From Magnetococcales bacterium (GTDB lineage: Bacteria > Pseudomonadota > Magnetococcia > Magnetococcales > UBA8363), in contig PEAK01000040.1 of NCBI GenBank assembly GCA_002753515.1, positions 1 to 40,557 of the forward strand: a stretch of DNA of 40,557 bases. The letters are read 5' to 3'. Below the pieces are notes generated by a model. It was not told where the DNA came from. It saw only the letters and a list, made by a program, of their open reading frames with translations, and did no database searches. The position numbers and the translations under genes are program-made. Positions 1 through 8,814 of this stretch are shown here, one piece after another (the stretch's first letter is position 1; each line of letters starts with the position of its first letter).

Positions 1-355
1 CCAGGTCGCGTACCAACCGGTCATGGACCTCCCTGGCATGGTTGCCTGTCCGCTTGAGAATGCGTCCCACGGTTTCCCTTGACACCCCGGTCAACCGGGA
101 TGTCTTCCGGACGCCTGTACCATCTGCCAAGTGGTTGACAACAGATACTATTTCCTCATGAAGAATCCGAAGGCCAAACAGGGGTGTCCCGTGTCGCTCT
201 GAGAACTCCGCTCGGCAACGTCGACAACGGAGGAATCGTATGCCATCAACTCCATAACGACTCCGAACGGTCACATTTTCCCGGCATTCCACGCCGTATT
301 CATCACACTTCGGGTTTACGCAAACAGTATCATGGGCAATTTCAGTGGTGGCCAT
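1..355 (-). CDS. IS1-like transposase, N-terminal part (truncated by window edge)
   Basis: Reading leftwards from the ATG at 353-355 gives an open frame of 118 codons that continues past base 1. The N-terminus has cysteines in a zinc-ribbon-like arrangement (CVNPKC, then CRRC after about 30 residues). A helix-turn-helix segment follows (TSRLTGVSRETVGRIL), then AREVHDRLVRDL. A zinc ribbon followed by an HTH is the layout of the IS1 InsA DNA-binding protein and of fused IS1-family transposases. The catalytic DDE part would lie outside the window. GGAGG stands six bases before the ATG, a good ribosome-binding site. A decayed homologue lies at 500-665. The family call rests on motif order only; another zinc-ribbon transposase family is possible. 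Confidence 0.6.
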   Translation of the reverse strand, partial: MATTEIAHDTVCVNPKCDEYGVECRENVTVRSRYGVDGIRFLRCRRCRAEFSERHGTPLFGLRILHEEIVSVVNHLADGTGVRKTSRLTGVSRETVGRILKRTGNHAREVHDRLVRDL

Positions 356-400
356 GACTTCCTCCAAGTTACGTCAACGAGAAGGCCTTTGTAGCACACC
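1..400 (-). mobile_element. Partial IS1-like insertion sequence (runs off the left edge)
   Basis: The stretch holds the 5' part of a transposase gene on the minus strand. About 45 bases upstream of its start is a GGTGTGCTAC-type end, seen reverse-complemented at 391-400. It resembles the GGTG... termini of IS1-family elements. The other end and any target duplication lie outside the window, so the boundary at 400 is an inference. Confidence 0.5.
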
Positions 401-499
401 TAATCAATTAATGAAACTGTGGCAGACCACCAAGCAAAGTTGTCGAACCTCTGCTTCCAGCGGATATCCTTTTTCATGATATGCTCTCCATGCCCCCCA

Positions 500-665
500 G
501 CCTTCGCAGGTTTTCCCGGATCACTTTCTCCAACCGGGATGTCATCCGGACTCTGGTTCCCTCTACCAAGCGAACGACAATATATATTATTTTATCATAA
601 TGAACCCGAAGACCAAACAGAGGAGTACCGCGTCGCTCTGAAAATTCCGCTCGGCGACTTAGACG
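500..665 (-). pseudogene. Decayed remnant of a second IS1-like transposase
   Basis: The minus strand encodes AEFSERRGTPLFGLRV, then TRVRMTSRLEKVIREN. This aligns residue by residue with the intact copy at 1-355 (AEFSERHGTPLFGLRI; GVRKTSRLTGVSRETV). The zinc-ribbon cysteines next to the match are replaced and similarity stops on both sides, with no start codon and no catalytic domain. It is an old, truncated relative. The long plus-strand frame across this area (419-1345) is a shadow. Confidence 0.6.
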
Positions 666-772
666 GTATCACTCGCAGACTCGCACCCGGCGCGTTATTT
701 CCGCAAAAATCACGTGAAAATAACTCTTTGTTTCAAGGGATACACAAAGAAACAAACAAAGATCAACACGAC

Positions 773-1261
773 TTAAGAATTATACCCTTCAATGTAGAAG
801 AAAAACTCCACAAAGAATGGCCCGGCGTCACATTTAAAATATTGCTTGATGCTGTGAAAATTGGTTTTGTACTGCATTTTATAGTCGGTGCCGGCAATCA
901 ACGTCGGCGGCGTCAGATTGATGATGCCAAAGCGTTCCGACAAACGCGTCTGCAAGCCACCGGCGACGATGTTGTTAATCTCGCCGTAGCCATCGCCCGC
1001 CTCACCGAACAATTCGGAATACTGTTCGCCGGAAAACCTGGAGGTCAGTTCCATGGCCGTGTGCCTCGGACTTGCCAAGTGGACGCCACCCTGCATACCG
1101 CCGGAAAAGTTGATGATGGCGGTCACCTCGGTATCGGGTGGGCGGTACGGATCGGCCTCCTTCTTGGACACAGTCGGACCCATATTGATCTCCATGTCCA
1201 TGTAAGCGAGAAAGAGTTCGTAGACCGACTCTCTGATCATCTTGGCAAATTCATCTTTCAT
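773..1261 (-). CDS. cheX: CheX-like chemotaxis phosphatase domain protein
   Basis: This 162-residue protein has the size and layout of CheX, a cytoplasmic phosphatase that removes phosphate from CheY-P. The diagnostic part is GDGYGEINNIVAGG: E94 and N97 form the ExxN signature of CheC/CheX/FliY phosphatases. It follows an INFSGGMQGGVHL strand typical of the fold. Only one ExxN motif is visible, as expected for CheX rather than CheC. The C-terminal strand (FFVEFFFYIEG) is present, so the protein looks complete. No other chemotaxis gene is in view, so it may serve a distant cluster or another response regulator. The ATG at 1261 has only a weak GGAA upstream. IS debris begins about 100 bases beyond its stop. 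Confidence 0.75.
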   Translation of the reverse strand: MKDEFAKMIRESVYELFLAYMDMEINMGPTVSKKEADPYRPPDTEVTAIINFSGGMQGGVHLASPRHTAMELTSRFSGEQYSELFGEAGDGYGEINNIVAGGLQTRLSERFGIINLTPPTLIAGTDYKMQYKTNFHSIKQYFKCDAGPFFVEFFFYIEGYNS

Positions 1262-1446
1262 GCGTTTTCATTCCAGGCAAGTAGTGGTTTCTGGCATAGG
1301 GCCGAATCATCCACCCCAACACCCACTCCAACACTGTACTTATAGGTAAAAAACGGGCGGGAAACAATCTTTTTTTTGTTGTTGGATGCGCAAAAAATCT
1401 CTAAACTTCAATAATTTATACTTAACGCAATCCATTCAGACAGGTA

Positions 1447-2232
1447 TCAATCCCCTCCCCTGACCAACGCTACCCACAACTCTCCCCATCGCACTTCCAG
1501 ATGGCGAATGACCAAACCAGCGGCTTGCACCTCCTCAGCAAAGGTTTCCTGGGTATATTCAATTTCGTGCGTCCGATCCAGACGCCATTCGACCCCCAAT
1601 TCCTGTTTCAGGGGCACCCGCCAGTCCCTCTCAAACAAGGGAACCCGTATCAAAAGCAGCTGCGGTTGATAACGGGACACAACCGCCCGCAAGAATTCAA
1701 CCCGTCCCTGGAGATGTTCCAGAACATTGGATAAAACAACGACATCAAAGGTCGCGGCAACAAACTCCCGAAGGGCATTCCCTTGACGAAAGGTCAGGTT
1801 GGGATGAACATGCTTCAGTTGGGCCTTGTCGATGTTGTCCCGGGAAATGTCCATGCCCACCACGATCACACCCTTTTCCGCCAATCTGAAAGCCATGTAC
1901 CCATCACCACAACCAATGTCGATGGCTTTTTGCCCGGGATGGACCCGTGCGACAAAAAAATCATGGTAGCGTGTATGACGATATTTGGTATGCACACCCT
2001 GGTCGTAACGAACGGCCTGATGCCCCTGGAGCCCATAGAAGACGGCATCCAAACGAAACAAAAAACGCAAAGCTTCCGCCGGTTGCAACTGTTGAACCCG
2101 ATCCCTGACCATGATTTCCATGGTTTCCCTGATCGGTTCGACTGCGAGCGTCCGCCCCAGTTCCAGAATCAGACGCATTCTCAGGTCAGAGGGTAACAAA
2201 GATAGTATCGAACTCATTATTTTCTTAATCAT
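1447..2232 (-). CDS. Class I SAM-dependent methyltransferase
   Basis: The 261-residue protein has a Rossmann-type methyltransferase domain from about residue 95. Motif I is AIDIGCGDGYMA (around D105-G111) and the acidic end of strand 2 is VVGMDIS (D128). VVLSNVLEHL is the usual motif around strand 4. About 95 helical N-terminal residues precede it and may fix the substrate or partner. The substrate cannot be read from sequence; ubiquinone/SmtA-like and glycan methyltransferases share this core. It is divergent from the deacetylase-like gene at 2282 with only 49 bases between starts, so the two may share control. An alternative start is the ATG five codons in. No strong ribosome-binding site is visible. 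Confidence 0.75.
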   Translation of the reverse strand: MIKKIMSSILSLLPSDLRMRLILELGRTLAVEPIRETMEIMVRDRVQQLQPAEALRFLFRLDAVFYGLQGHQAVRYDQGVHTKYRHTRYHDFFVARVHPGQKAIDIGCGDGYMAFRLAEKGVIVVGMDISRDNIDKAQLKHVHPNLTFRQGNALREFVAATFDVVVLSNVLEHLQGRVEFLRAVVSRYQPQLLLIRVPLFERDWRVPLKQELGVEWRLDRTHEIEYTQETFAEEVQAAGLVIRHLEVRWGELWVALVRGGD

Positions 2233-2281
2233 TGCCCCACCCCTGTAACCGGATTGTTACAGCCAGGAGGCCCGACATGCC

Positions 2282-3430
2282 ATGATTTTCATCCTCCCAT
2301 CCGCTGACTATGAGTTTTATCTCGGACAAAACCATCTTCCAGAACACGAGGTTTTGTTCGAACCCACCGAACAACTCCTGAACCTGTACGAATCCCTGGG
2401 ACTCAGGACTACATTGTTTTGTGATGTCGCCAGTATCTGGCGCTATCGGGAGTGGGGGAAAGAAACCATTGCCAGCCAAATGGAAAGGCAAATGGTTGAA
2501 GCCATCACTCGCGGCCATGATGTCCAAGCCCATCTCCACCCCCACTGGTTACAAACAGAAATGATAAACGGCAGATATCTTTTTGCCGAGAAAGATTTTT
2601 TGTTGGGATCACTCCATGCCGACCTGGATTCATGCCAGCGGATCGTCGAACAACTCCTCACACGAACGGTAACCTATCTCCAGAAACTATTGCAACCCGT
2701 AGATCCCAACTATCGTTGCCTGGCCTTCCGTGCCGGTGGCTACGGCCTGCAACCTCGAGAAAAAATGGTCCTGGCCGCCTTAATTCAATCGGGATTTGTC
2801 ATGGACTCAAGTATCATCCCCGGGTTGCAGCAACACTCATCAACCCATCAGGTTGACTTCTCCAAAGTTCCCAGGCAAGCGAACTATTGGCTTGACCCCC
2901 AGGGGGGCATTGAAGATCCAGGGCGCGAGGGTGTGGGACTTTTGGAAATCCCCATACCCGGCTACCACGCAACCCCATGGCAAGCCTGGCGCATCAACCT
3001 TCCAGAAGCCATGCGTCAGGGAGCCCATATTTTATTGGGGCTTACGAAAAAACAACAACCCAGGGGGCAACCCTGCGGCGTAGCAACAAAAGACCAAGCA
3101 GCCCCTGAAACCTCCCGGCTCCGCCAAGCCTACTGGCGCAGTCGCGCCATGCTCAACACCCGTTTTCACCGCCTGGAAGCGGGTCCCAGCTTGAAAATCA
3201 TGGAATCGGTCCTGGAAGGTTACCTTGCCAGTCTTCCCCATCACCCACCATCGATTTACCTTTCCCTCATCAGCCATCCCAAGGGGATGTCCGCACGCCA
3301 TTTTAACGTGCTACGACGCTTTCACCAGCGACTGCAACGATATCGGAGGGATACCTTTCAGAGTATCACTTTTCGGGAAGCTTGGCACCAGCAGGCAGAA
3401 AAACTCCGGAGTCTCAAAACCAATCCATGA
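2282..3430 (+). CDS. Polysaccharide deacetylase-like (NodB-type fold) protein
   Basis: The 382-residue protein opens with a strand and SADYEF. At 79-88 it has GHDVQAHLHPHW, which matches the metal-binding His region of carbohydrate esterase family 4 and related barrels. Later come LAFRAGGYGLQP (about residue 150) and MDSSIIPG, both typical of polysaccharide-deacetylase-like proteins of glycan clusters. The expected role is hydrolysis of N-acetyl groups on a surface polysaccharide. No signal peptide is seen, so a cytoplasmic or non-classical location is implied. AGGAGG at 2265-2270 lies 11 bases before the ATG. An ATG at 2276 is followed at once by a stop and is excluded. It is divergent from the methyltransferase gene. 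Confidence 0.65.
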   Translation: MIFILPSADYEFYLGQNHLPEHEVLFEPTEQLLNLYESLGLRTTLFCDVASIWRYREWGKETIASQMERQMVEAITRGHDVQAHLHPHWLQTEMINGRYLFAEKDFLLGSLHADLDSCQRIVEQLLTRTVTYLQKLLQPVDPNYRCLAFRAGGYGLQPREKMVLAALIQSGFVMDSSIIPGLQQHSSTHQVDFSKVPRQANYWLDPQGGIEDPGREGVGLLEIPIPGYHATPWQAWRINLPEAMRQGAHILLGLTKKQQPRGQPCGVATKDQAAPETSRLRQAYWRSRAMLNTRFHRLEAGPSLKIMESVLEGYLASLPHHPPSIYLSLISHPKGMSARHFNVLRRFHQRLQRYRRDTFQSITFREAWHQQAEKLRSLKTNP

Positions 3431-3902
3431 TCCATCGCATTGGCGCAGACAAAATCATGTTACAAATGGTATCCTTTTACACCCCTTCAGTTGCAACGGG
3501 GATTGCCTTGTCTCACCGGAGTGCCGTGAACAACGTAGCATGCGCGTTGAAGTTACTATCTAAACCGCAACCAACGCGGAACACGTAGTTTTCTAGCGTC
3601 ATTCCCGCGAAAGCGGGAGTCCAGAAAGTCAGGGAAAGGTGTGTAAATCCCCCCCGATTCAGGCATTCGGGGGCAAGCTCTGGATCCCCGCTTTCGCGGG
3701 GATGACAAGAACTACGCATCCCAAGATAGCTGCGGTTTAATACCCATGCATTCCGAACCAAGGAAAACTCTTTCTTGGAACACCCTTGACAGCGACACTT
3801 TTCTTGTGCCAGTCTGCCAGATTCCTGGGAAGCGCCATTGGAATATGCAATATATCATATTTACATTCTTACTGTAATTCTACCACTTTTTAGAGAAGTG
3901 CG
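3431..3902. other. Gene-free stretch between the deacetylase-like and SulP genes
   Basis: It holds the MITE-like repeat at 3561-3739. The rest shows short frames only, none with coding features I can defend. The last 60 bases before the SulP start are AT-rich and a TTGACA occurs at 3785, but no matching -10 box stands at the right distance. Confidence 0.5.
3561..3739. repeat. MITE-like dispersed repeat, copy 1
   Basis: The element starts with TAAACCGCA and ends with TGCGGTTTA, a perfect 9-base terminal inverted repeat. Just inside are GTCATTCCCGCGAAAGCGGG and, near the other end, CCCCGCTTTCGCGGGGATGAC. The whole can therefore fold into a long hairpin. A second copy in the same orientation is at 40214-40363. 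The outermost TA on both sides would fit a TA target duplication, as made by IS630/Tc1-type transposases. The internal CATTCCCGC...GCGGGAAT motif is widespread in bacterial genomes. Confidence 0.75.
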
Positions 3903-6020
3903 ATGCCCTCTAATAAACTGTTGTTGCGACTTTTTCCGTTTCTAAGCTGGTTTCCAGTTCAAACCACAGTTCTGCGCGATGATTTGGTTGCTGGAATCAC
4001 TGGAGCCCTGGTATTGGTTCCCAAAGCAATGGCTTATGCGCAACTATCCGGTTTACCAGTTCATTTTGGACTATATACCGCTCTATTACCCGCCTTTCTC
4101 GGTGCCCTCTGGGGATCAAGCCGCCTGCTCGCTACCGGCCCTGTAGCTATCGTTTCACTGATGACTGCCGCCGCCGTTACCCCACTGGCAATTCCCCTCA
4201 CCGACGAATATGTCGGCATTGCCCTGTTGTTGGCATTATTGGTTGGTATCATTCAACTTATACTTGGTATTGTAAAACTTGGGACTATCGTCAATTTTGT
4301 TTCCCATCCCGTTATTTTAGGATTCATGAATGCAGCCGCAATTATTATCGCCATGTCTCAACTTGATATGTTGCTGGGCATACCCAAGGGACGTAGCGAT
4401 TCCTTCTTAAAAGACATGTGGGAAATGATGACCTACCTGCCCCAAACCCACCTGCCGACACTCTTCATGTCACTATTGGCTTTGGTGCTCATGTTGGTGC
4501 TGAAAAAAGTATCGTTTCTTTCCAAACCGAGTGTATTGGTCGTTGTCGTCATAACCACACTGCTCAGCGGAGCCATCGGCTTTGCGCATAAAGAAAAAAT
4601 CCAACCTAGCCAAATCGCCAGTCCCGCAGTACGAGAGTTGATAACCGAATATGCTGAAACTGACCAACAAATTGTAGCAATGATGGTTAAGTCAACTTCC
4701 AAGTCAACCCAGCTACGTGCCGCCCTCAAAGAAGAAGATGTCCATGCTGTCGCCAATCTGAACCATGAGATCAATCTTATGGAACTTGATGCGAAAGCGA
4801 TAAAAAAACTAAATAATGAACGCCTCAGACAAATTAACCGCTTGTACCTGGAACGGACCAGGGAAGTTAAAAATGAACTTTCAACTTTTTACTCTCGCGG
4901 TTCGGTACCAGCAGGCATTGAAACTGATGGTCGTCTCTGGCACGTCAAAAAAATTGATAAAAGTGCGGTAATCTTGAGTAGCGGTGGCGATGTGGTTGGC
5001 GACATTCCTGCCGGTTTGCCAGCTATTCGTCTGCCCACCCTTGCGTGGGACGCCGTCATGTCGCTCTTTTTTCCAGCCCTGATCATCGCCCTGGTCGCCT
5101 TCATGGAATCAATTTCAATGGCGAAAGCCATGGCTACCAAGTCAAAACAGATGATTGATCCCAACCAGGAATTGATCGGTCAGGGAATCGCCAATATCGG
5201 AGGTTCCTTTTTCCAGGCCTACCCCGCTTGTGGTTCTTTTACCGGGTCGGCAATCAATCTTCAAGCAGGTGCCAAAACCGGGTTTGCCATGGTGTTCAAC
5301 GGTATCTTTGTCGCTGTCACCCTGCTCTTTTTTACACCCTATCTGTACCATTTGCCCAAAGCAGTTCTGGCTGTCATCATCCTGCTGGCCGTTACCAGCC
5401 TGATTACGCCCACGGCCATCAAACACACTTGGCAGGCCAGCCGTATTGACGGCATTATCGTCTTGGTAACCTTTATCGTAACACTTCTGGTCGCCCCCCA
5501 TCTCGACAAAGGTATTATCGTCGGTACGGTGTTGTCGTTATTCATATTCCTCTATCACACAATGAAACCACGGGTGGCAATCCTCAGCCGCTTTCACGAC
5601 GGCACCCTGCGCGATGCCAAAGTCAACAGCCTCCCAACCTCCCAACTTGTCACGGCCATTCGTTTTGACGGTCGTTTGTACTTTGCAAATGTCGCCTATT
5701 TTGAGGATGCCGTTCTCAATGCCATAGCTGATAATCCCAAAGCATCCTATGTGTTAATTGTCGGAGATGGTATCAACGCCATCGATTCGTCCGGCGAGGA
5801 AGTCATTCACCATTTGGTGGAACGTCTTGAAGAACATGGCATAGAGATGTTGTTTTCCGGCCTGAAAAAACAGGTGCTCAACGTTATGAATGCCACGGGC
5901 TTGCTTGGCAAAATCGGTGAAAATCATGTCTTCCCCACCGCCGATCAGGCACTGGAAACCATCTTTTCCCGAAATAGCGATTCAAGTATCGATGATCCGT
6001 TGCGGCCCATAAAAAAATAG
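3903..6020 (+). CDS. SulP/SLC26-family anion permease with STAS domain and an unusual hydrophilic insertion
   Basis: This 705-residue inner-membrane protein starts with the SulP signature (LVAGITGALVLVPKAMAYAQ, then GLYTALLPAFLGALWGSS). Many membrane segments follow, then a C-terminal STAS domain (about 570-690) with VGDGINAIDSSG. The family moves sulfate, bicarbonate or other anions, usually by proton or sodium symport. Residues 229-370 form a charged, mostly helical insertion between membrane segments, ending at the normal SulP sequence GDIPAGLPAIRLP. That makes the protein about 100-150 residues longer than usual; the neighbouring SulP at 6658 lacks the insertion. The start ATG has only a weak AGAGAAG upstream. 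Substrate is unknown. Confidence 0.88.
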   Translation: MPSNKLLLRLFPFLSWFPVQTTVLRDDLVAGITGALVLVPKAMAYAQLSGLPVHFGLYTALLPAFLGALWGSSRLLATGPVAIVSLMTAAAVTPLAIPLTDEYVGIALLLALLVGIIQLILGIVKLGTIVNFVSHPVILGFMNAAAIIIAMSQLDMLLGIPKGRSDSFLKDMWEMMTYLPQTHLPTLFMSLLALVLMLVLKKVSFLSKPSVLVVVVITTLLSGAIGFAHKEKIQPSQIASPAVRELITEYAETDQQIVAMMVKSTSKSTQLRAALKEEDVHAVANLNHEINLMELDAKAIKKLNNERLRQINRLYLERTREVKNELSTFYSRGSVPAGIETDGRLWHVKKIDKSAVILSSGGDVVGDIPAGLPAIRLPTLAWDAVMSLFFPALIIALVAFMESISMAKAMATKSKQMIDPNQELIGQGIANIGGSFFQAYPACGSFTGSAINLQAGAKTGFAMVFNGIFVAVTLLFFTPYLYHLPKAVLAVIILLAVTSLITPTAIKHTWQASRIDGIIVLVTFIVTLLVAPHLDKGIIVGTVLSLFIFLYHTMKPRVAILSRFHDGTLRDAKVNSLPTSQLVTAIRFDGRLYFANVAYFEDAVLNAIADNPKASYVLIVGDGINAIDSSGEEVIHHLVERLEEHGIEMLFSGLKKQVLNVMNATGLLGKIGENHVFPTADQALETIFSRNSDSSIDDPLRPIKK

Positions 6021-6657
6021 CAGTGGGAGTCGATTCTTGACAGGTTGAGGAGGGTTTATGATGCCTTGCATGGCCGTTCTCCCCGACAGAGTGTTGGACA
6101 TTATCAACACTTCTGAAGGGAACTTTACCTGCTTTTCGTCAGCACCAACGTCACAAAGCCATCGATGAACTTCTTGCTATCTGTTTCGTTCCATCCTGAA
6201 TTGATTGTGTATATATGTAACAATGCGTGATTAGTCCAATTTAAGGCTTCATGCGTCATAAAACGGCGGTGTCCCTTTTTTGATCGAGAAGAGCGTCTCT
6301 CCAAGCAAATTCCACTATTGACGAAGTCGTTTCAGGCAGGAAAATAACCATTTCGGCTACATTTCCCATATTGGGTAAGTGAAATAGGAGCGCCAAGCAA
6401 TCAGCGCACTTTTTTCATGTATCTTAAGGAATACTGTTGCCTGATCATGCGGACAAACCAATATTCCAAATCCACAACCGTCCGGTTCCATGCGATGAAA
6501 TTACCTGTATTGCCGGCCCATGCATTTCAAGTACCTGGCGACAAGAGCCACATGTTTTGCATGGCACAAAGCTTTCTATTCCCAACGTGATTCCCAAATA
6601 AATGTTCCAGCCCCAAAAAAAAGGGCTCAAAGCATTTATTTACCGGAGAATATTCCA
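6021..6657. other. 637-base intergenic stretch between two SulP genes
   Basis: Apart from a 36-codon frame with a strong ribosome-binding site at 6058 I see no gene. The plus-strand SulP frame is open from 6520, but the upstream residues (HFKYLATRATCFAWHK...) do not resemble a transporter N-terminus. I treat 6520-6657 as non-coding leader. Confidence 0.4.
6058..6168 (+). CDS. Possible 36-residue small protein or decayed gene start
   Basis: ATGATG at 6058 is preceded by a near-perfect ribosome-binding site, GAGGAGGG. The frame runs 36 codons (MMPCMAVLPDRVLDII...) to a TGA at 6166-6168. I recognise no family. The strong Shine-Dalgarno ahead of a very short frame suggests either a real small protein or the surviving 5' end of a gene lost by deletion or frameshift. 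Confidence 0.2.
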   Translation: MMPCMAVLPDRVLDIINTSEGNFTCFSSAPTSQSHR

Positions 6658-8445
6658 ATGACCAAACAGCCGACCTCGGCACCAGCACTCATATTACGCT
6701 CATTGATACCACCACTGAATTGGTGGCACCTGGTTACGAAAGAAACCATCAAACTCGATTTCATAGCCGGTTTGACCGGTGCCATCGTCGTCATCCCACA
6801 AGGCATGGCATTTGCCACTATCGCCGGCATGCCGCCTATCTACGGTCTTTACGCCGGGATGATCCCCGCCATGATCGCCGCCTTTTTCGGCTCATCCTGG
6901 CACTTGGTGTCGGGCCCCACAACCGCTGCCTCCATCGTCTTGTTTTCCCTCCTCAGCCCCCTCGCAGAACCTGGGAGCGCCGCCTATGTACAACTGGCCA
7001 TCACCATGACCTTGCTGGTTGGCCTGACCGAATTTGCACTGGGCCTCATGCGCATGGGCGTCCTGGTCAACTTCATCTCCCACTCCGTCGTCATCGGCTT
7101 CACCTCGGGTGCCGCTATCCTCATCGCCAGCAACCAGGTGCAAAACTTTTTTGGCATCCCCATCCCGAAAGGAAGCCAGTTCTACGAAACGCTTAACATA
7201 TTTTTTAACCAAATCAACAATATCAACCCCACCATACTCACGGTCAGTGGAACCACCTTGCTCACCGGGCTCGTTATCCGCAAGATTTGGCCCCGAATTC
7301 CCTACATGATCATCGCCCTTGCCCTGGGATCCCTGACAGCACTGGCTACTGATCTCTTTCTGGGAAAACCTTCTGGAATCACCTATGTTGGTTCCCTCTC
7401 CGGGACACTCCCCCCCCTCACCATGCCCGATTTCTCCCTGAATACCTTGCGCGCTCTGGCTCCAGGCGTTTTGGCCGTAACCATTCTCGCTTTGACCGAA
7501 GCCATCTCCATCGCCCGGGCCATGGCTTTACGTAGCGGGCAATCCATCAACGCCAACCAGGAGTTCCTTTCCCAAGGACTTTCCAATGTGGCTGGAAGCT
7601 TTTTCTCCTCGTACGTGGCGACCGGATCTTTCAATCGTAGTGGACTCAATTATGATTCCGGTGCCAAAACGCCCATGGCCGCATTCTTTTCCGGCATGCT
7701 CTTGATCGGCTTGGTTGTCCTGGTCGCCCCCCTGGCCGCCGCCTTGCCCCATGCCGCCATGGCAGCCGTACTGTTTCTCGTGGCCTGGGGACTCCTCGAC
7801 TGGCACCATATCTTCCACACTTTCCAAACCAGCCATTCGGAAACGATCATTTTGATCGCCACTTTCCTGGGCACCCTGTTCTTCAATCTGGAAATCGCCA
7901 TCCTGTTTGGTGTCATGCTTTCGCTGGGTATTTACCTGCACCGTACCTCCCATCCCAAGGTCTTTACCCGCATACCCGATCCCAATCATCCCCATCGCCG
8001 CTTCAAGACACCAGAAATCACAACCCCACTGTGCCCGATCATCCGCCTCCTGCGTATCGATGGTTCTTTGTTTTTTGGTGCCATCCCTTCGGTCGAAGAA
8101 CAGATTGAAACCCTGGCCCCACCCGATACCCACCTGATTATCGTCGCATCGGGAATTAATTTTATCGATCTGGCCGGGGCCGATTTCCTCGCCAACCTAG
8201 CCCGAAAACATCGCAGCGCCGGCGGCAATCTCTACGTGGTCCGTCTCAAACGTGGCCCCGAATCCCTCCTGGAAAAGGGACATTATCTCGATAGTATTGG
8301 TAAGGAAAATCTGTTTCGATCCAAAGAAGACGCCATTCAGGCAGCATTCGCCCATATGGATGACAACCCATGTGCCCAGTGTAGCATCAATATGTTTCTG
8401 GAATGCCATGGCCAGAACCACAGGATGCATCCCATCAGCGCCTAA
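6658..8445 (+). CDS. SulP/SLC26-family anion permease with STAS domain
   Basis: The chosen start gives 595 residues, the usual SulP length. The N-terminus carries the family signature (FIAGLTGAIVVIPQGMAFA, GLYAGMIPAMIAAFFGSS), followed by some ten to twelve membrane segments. LALTEAISIARAMA and VAGSFFSSYVATGSFNRSG are conserved core motifs. The STAS domain follows (about 445-560), with ASGINFIDLAGADFL. The tail ends in CAQCSINMFLEC, a cysteine motif that recurs at the end of proteobacterial SulP proteins. GGAGA eleven to fourteen bases before the ATG at 6658 supports this start over an open-frame ATG at 6520. It follows another SulP gene by 637 bases, so separate transcription is likely. Confidence 0.88.
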   Translation: MTKQPTSAPALILRSLIPPLNWWHLVTKETIKLDFIAGLTGAIVVIPQGMAFATIAGMPPIYGLYAGMIPAMIAAFFGSSWHLVSGPTTAASIVLFSLLSPLAEPGSAAYVQLAITMTLLVGLTEFALGLMRMGVLVNFISHSVVIGFTSGAAILIASNQVQNFFGIPIPKGSQFYETLNIFFNQINNINPTILTVSGTTLLTGLVIRKIWPRIPYMIIALALGSLTALATDLFLGKPSGITYVGSLSGTLPPLTMPDFSLNTLRALAPGVLAVTILALTEAISIARAMALRSGQSINANQEFLSQGLSNVAGSFFSSYVATGSFNRSGLNYDSGAKTPMAAFFSGMLLIGLVVLVAPLAAALPHAAMAAVLFLVAWGLLDWHHIFHTFQTSHSETIILIATFLGTLFFNLEIAILFGVMLSLGIYLHRTSHPKVFTRIPDPNHPHRRFKTPEITTPLCPIIRLLRIDGSLFFGAIPSVEEQIETLAPPDTHLIIVASGINFIDLAGADFLANLARKHRSAGGNLYVVRLKRGPESLLEKGHYLDSIGKENLFRSKEDAIQAAFAHMDDNPCAQCSINMFLECHGQNHRMHPISA

Positions 8446-8814
8446 AATAATTAAAACATTCCATCTTGAACTCATTGGTTCAATATGACATGCAATAGTC
8501 GTCATATAGGCAGATTTTTTATATATTAAAGTTTATTTAATTTAGCTAATAACTATATACTTTTTTATAAATAATCATATTTTCATCACGCGAAAAGAGT
8601 TGGCGCGTTAGTCCCAGTCTGCCCTTTGCTCGTTTCGTTGGAATCAGAAAAGTTACCGGGTCGAACACATTTCCAGATGGTTGCAGGACCGACAATTTGT
8701 TATCATCTCAGGTGCCAAGGTGCGCAAGAGATCATCAACGATTCCGGCCTCCCTTTACCCTGGGCCTTCATGATTAATGGACAATGATACTCCGTCCCAC
8801 CCGAAGGATGCTCA
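8446..8814. other. AT-rich intergenic region before the hybrid kinase
   Basis: The stretch 8515-8585 is very AT-rich and probably holds the kinase promoter, though no clear -35/-10 pair stands out. Two hairpins near its left end are listed as a possible terminator. No gene is visible. Confidence 0.4.
8466..8520 (+). terminator. Possible terminator after the second SulP gene
   Basis: TTGAAC/GTTCAA (8466-8483) and ATATGAC/GTCATAT (8483-8507) can form adjacent hairpins. A run of six T follows at 8515-8520. The stems are AT-rich and the T run is eight bases away from the second stem, so termination strength is doubtful. Confidence 0.3.

Noticed and set aside
419-1345. 308-codon plus-strand frame
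   Set aside because: It runs antisense to the CheX-like gene and across the decayed transposase. Its translation has no recognisable motif, while the opposite strand has clear ones.
6520-6657. N-terminal extension of the second SulP gene
   Set aside because: The extra 46 residues do not look like a SulP N-terminus, and a better-placed ribosome-binding site precedes the ATG at 6658.
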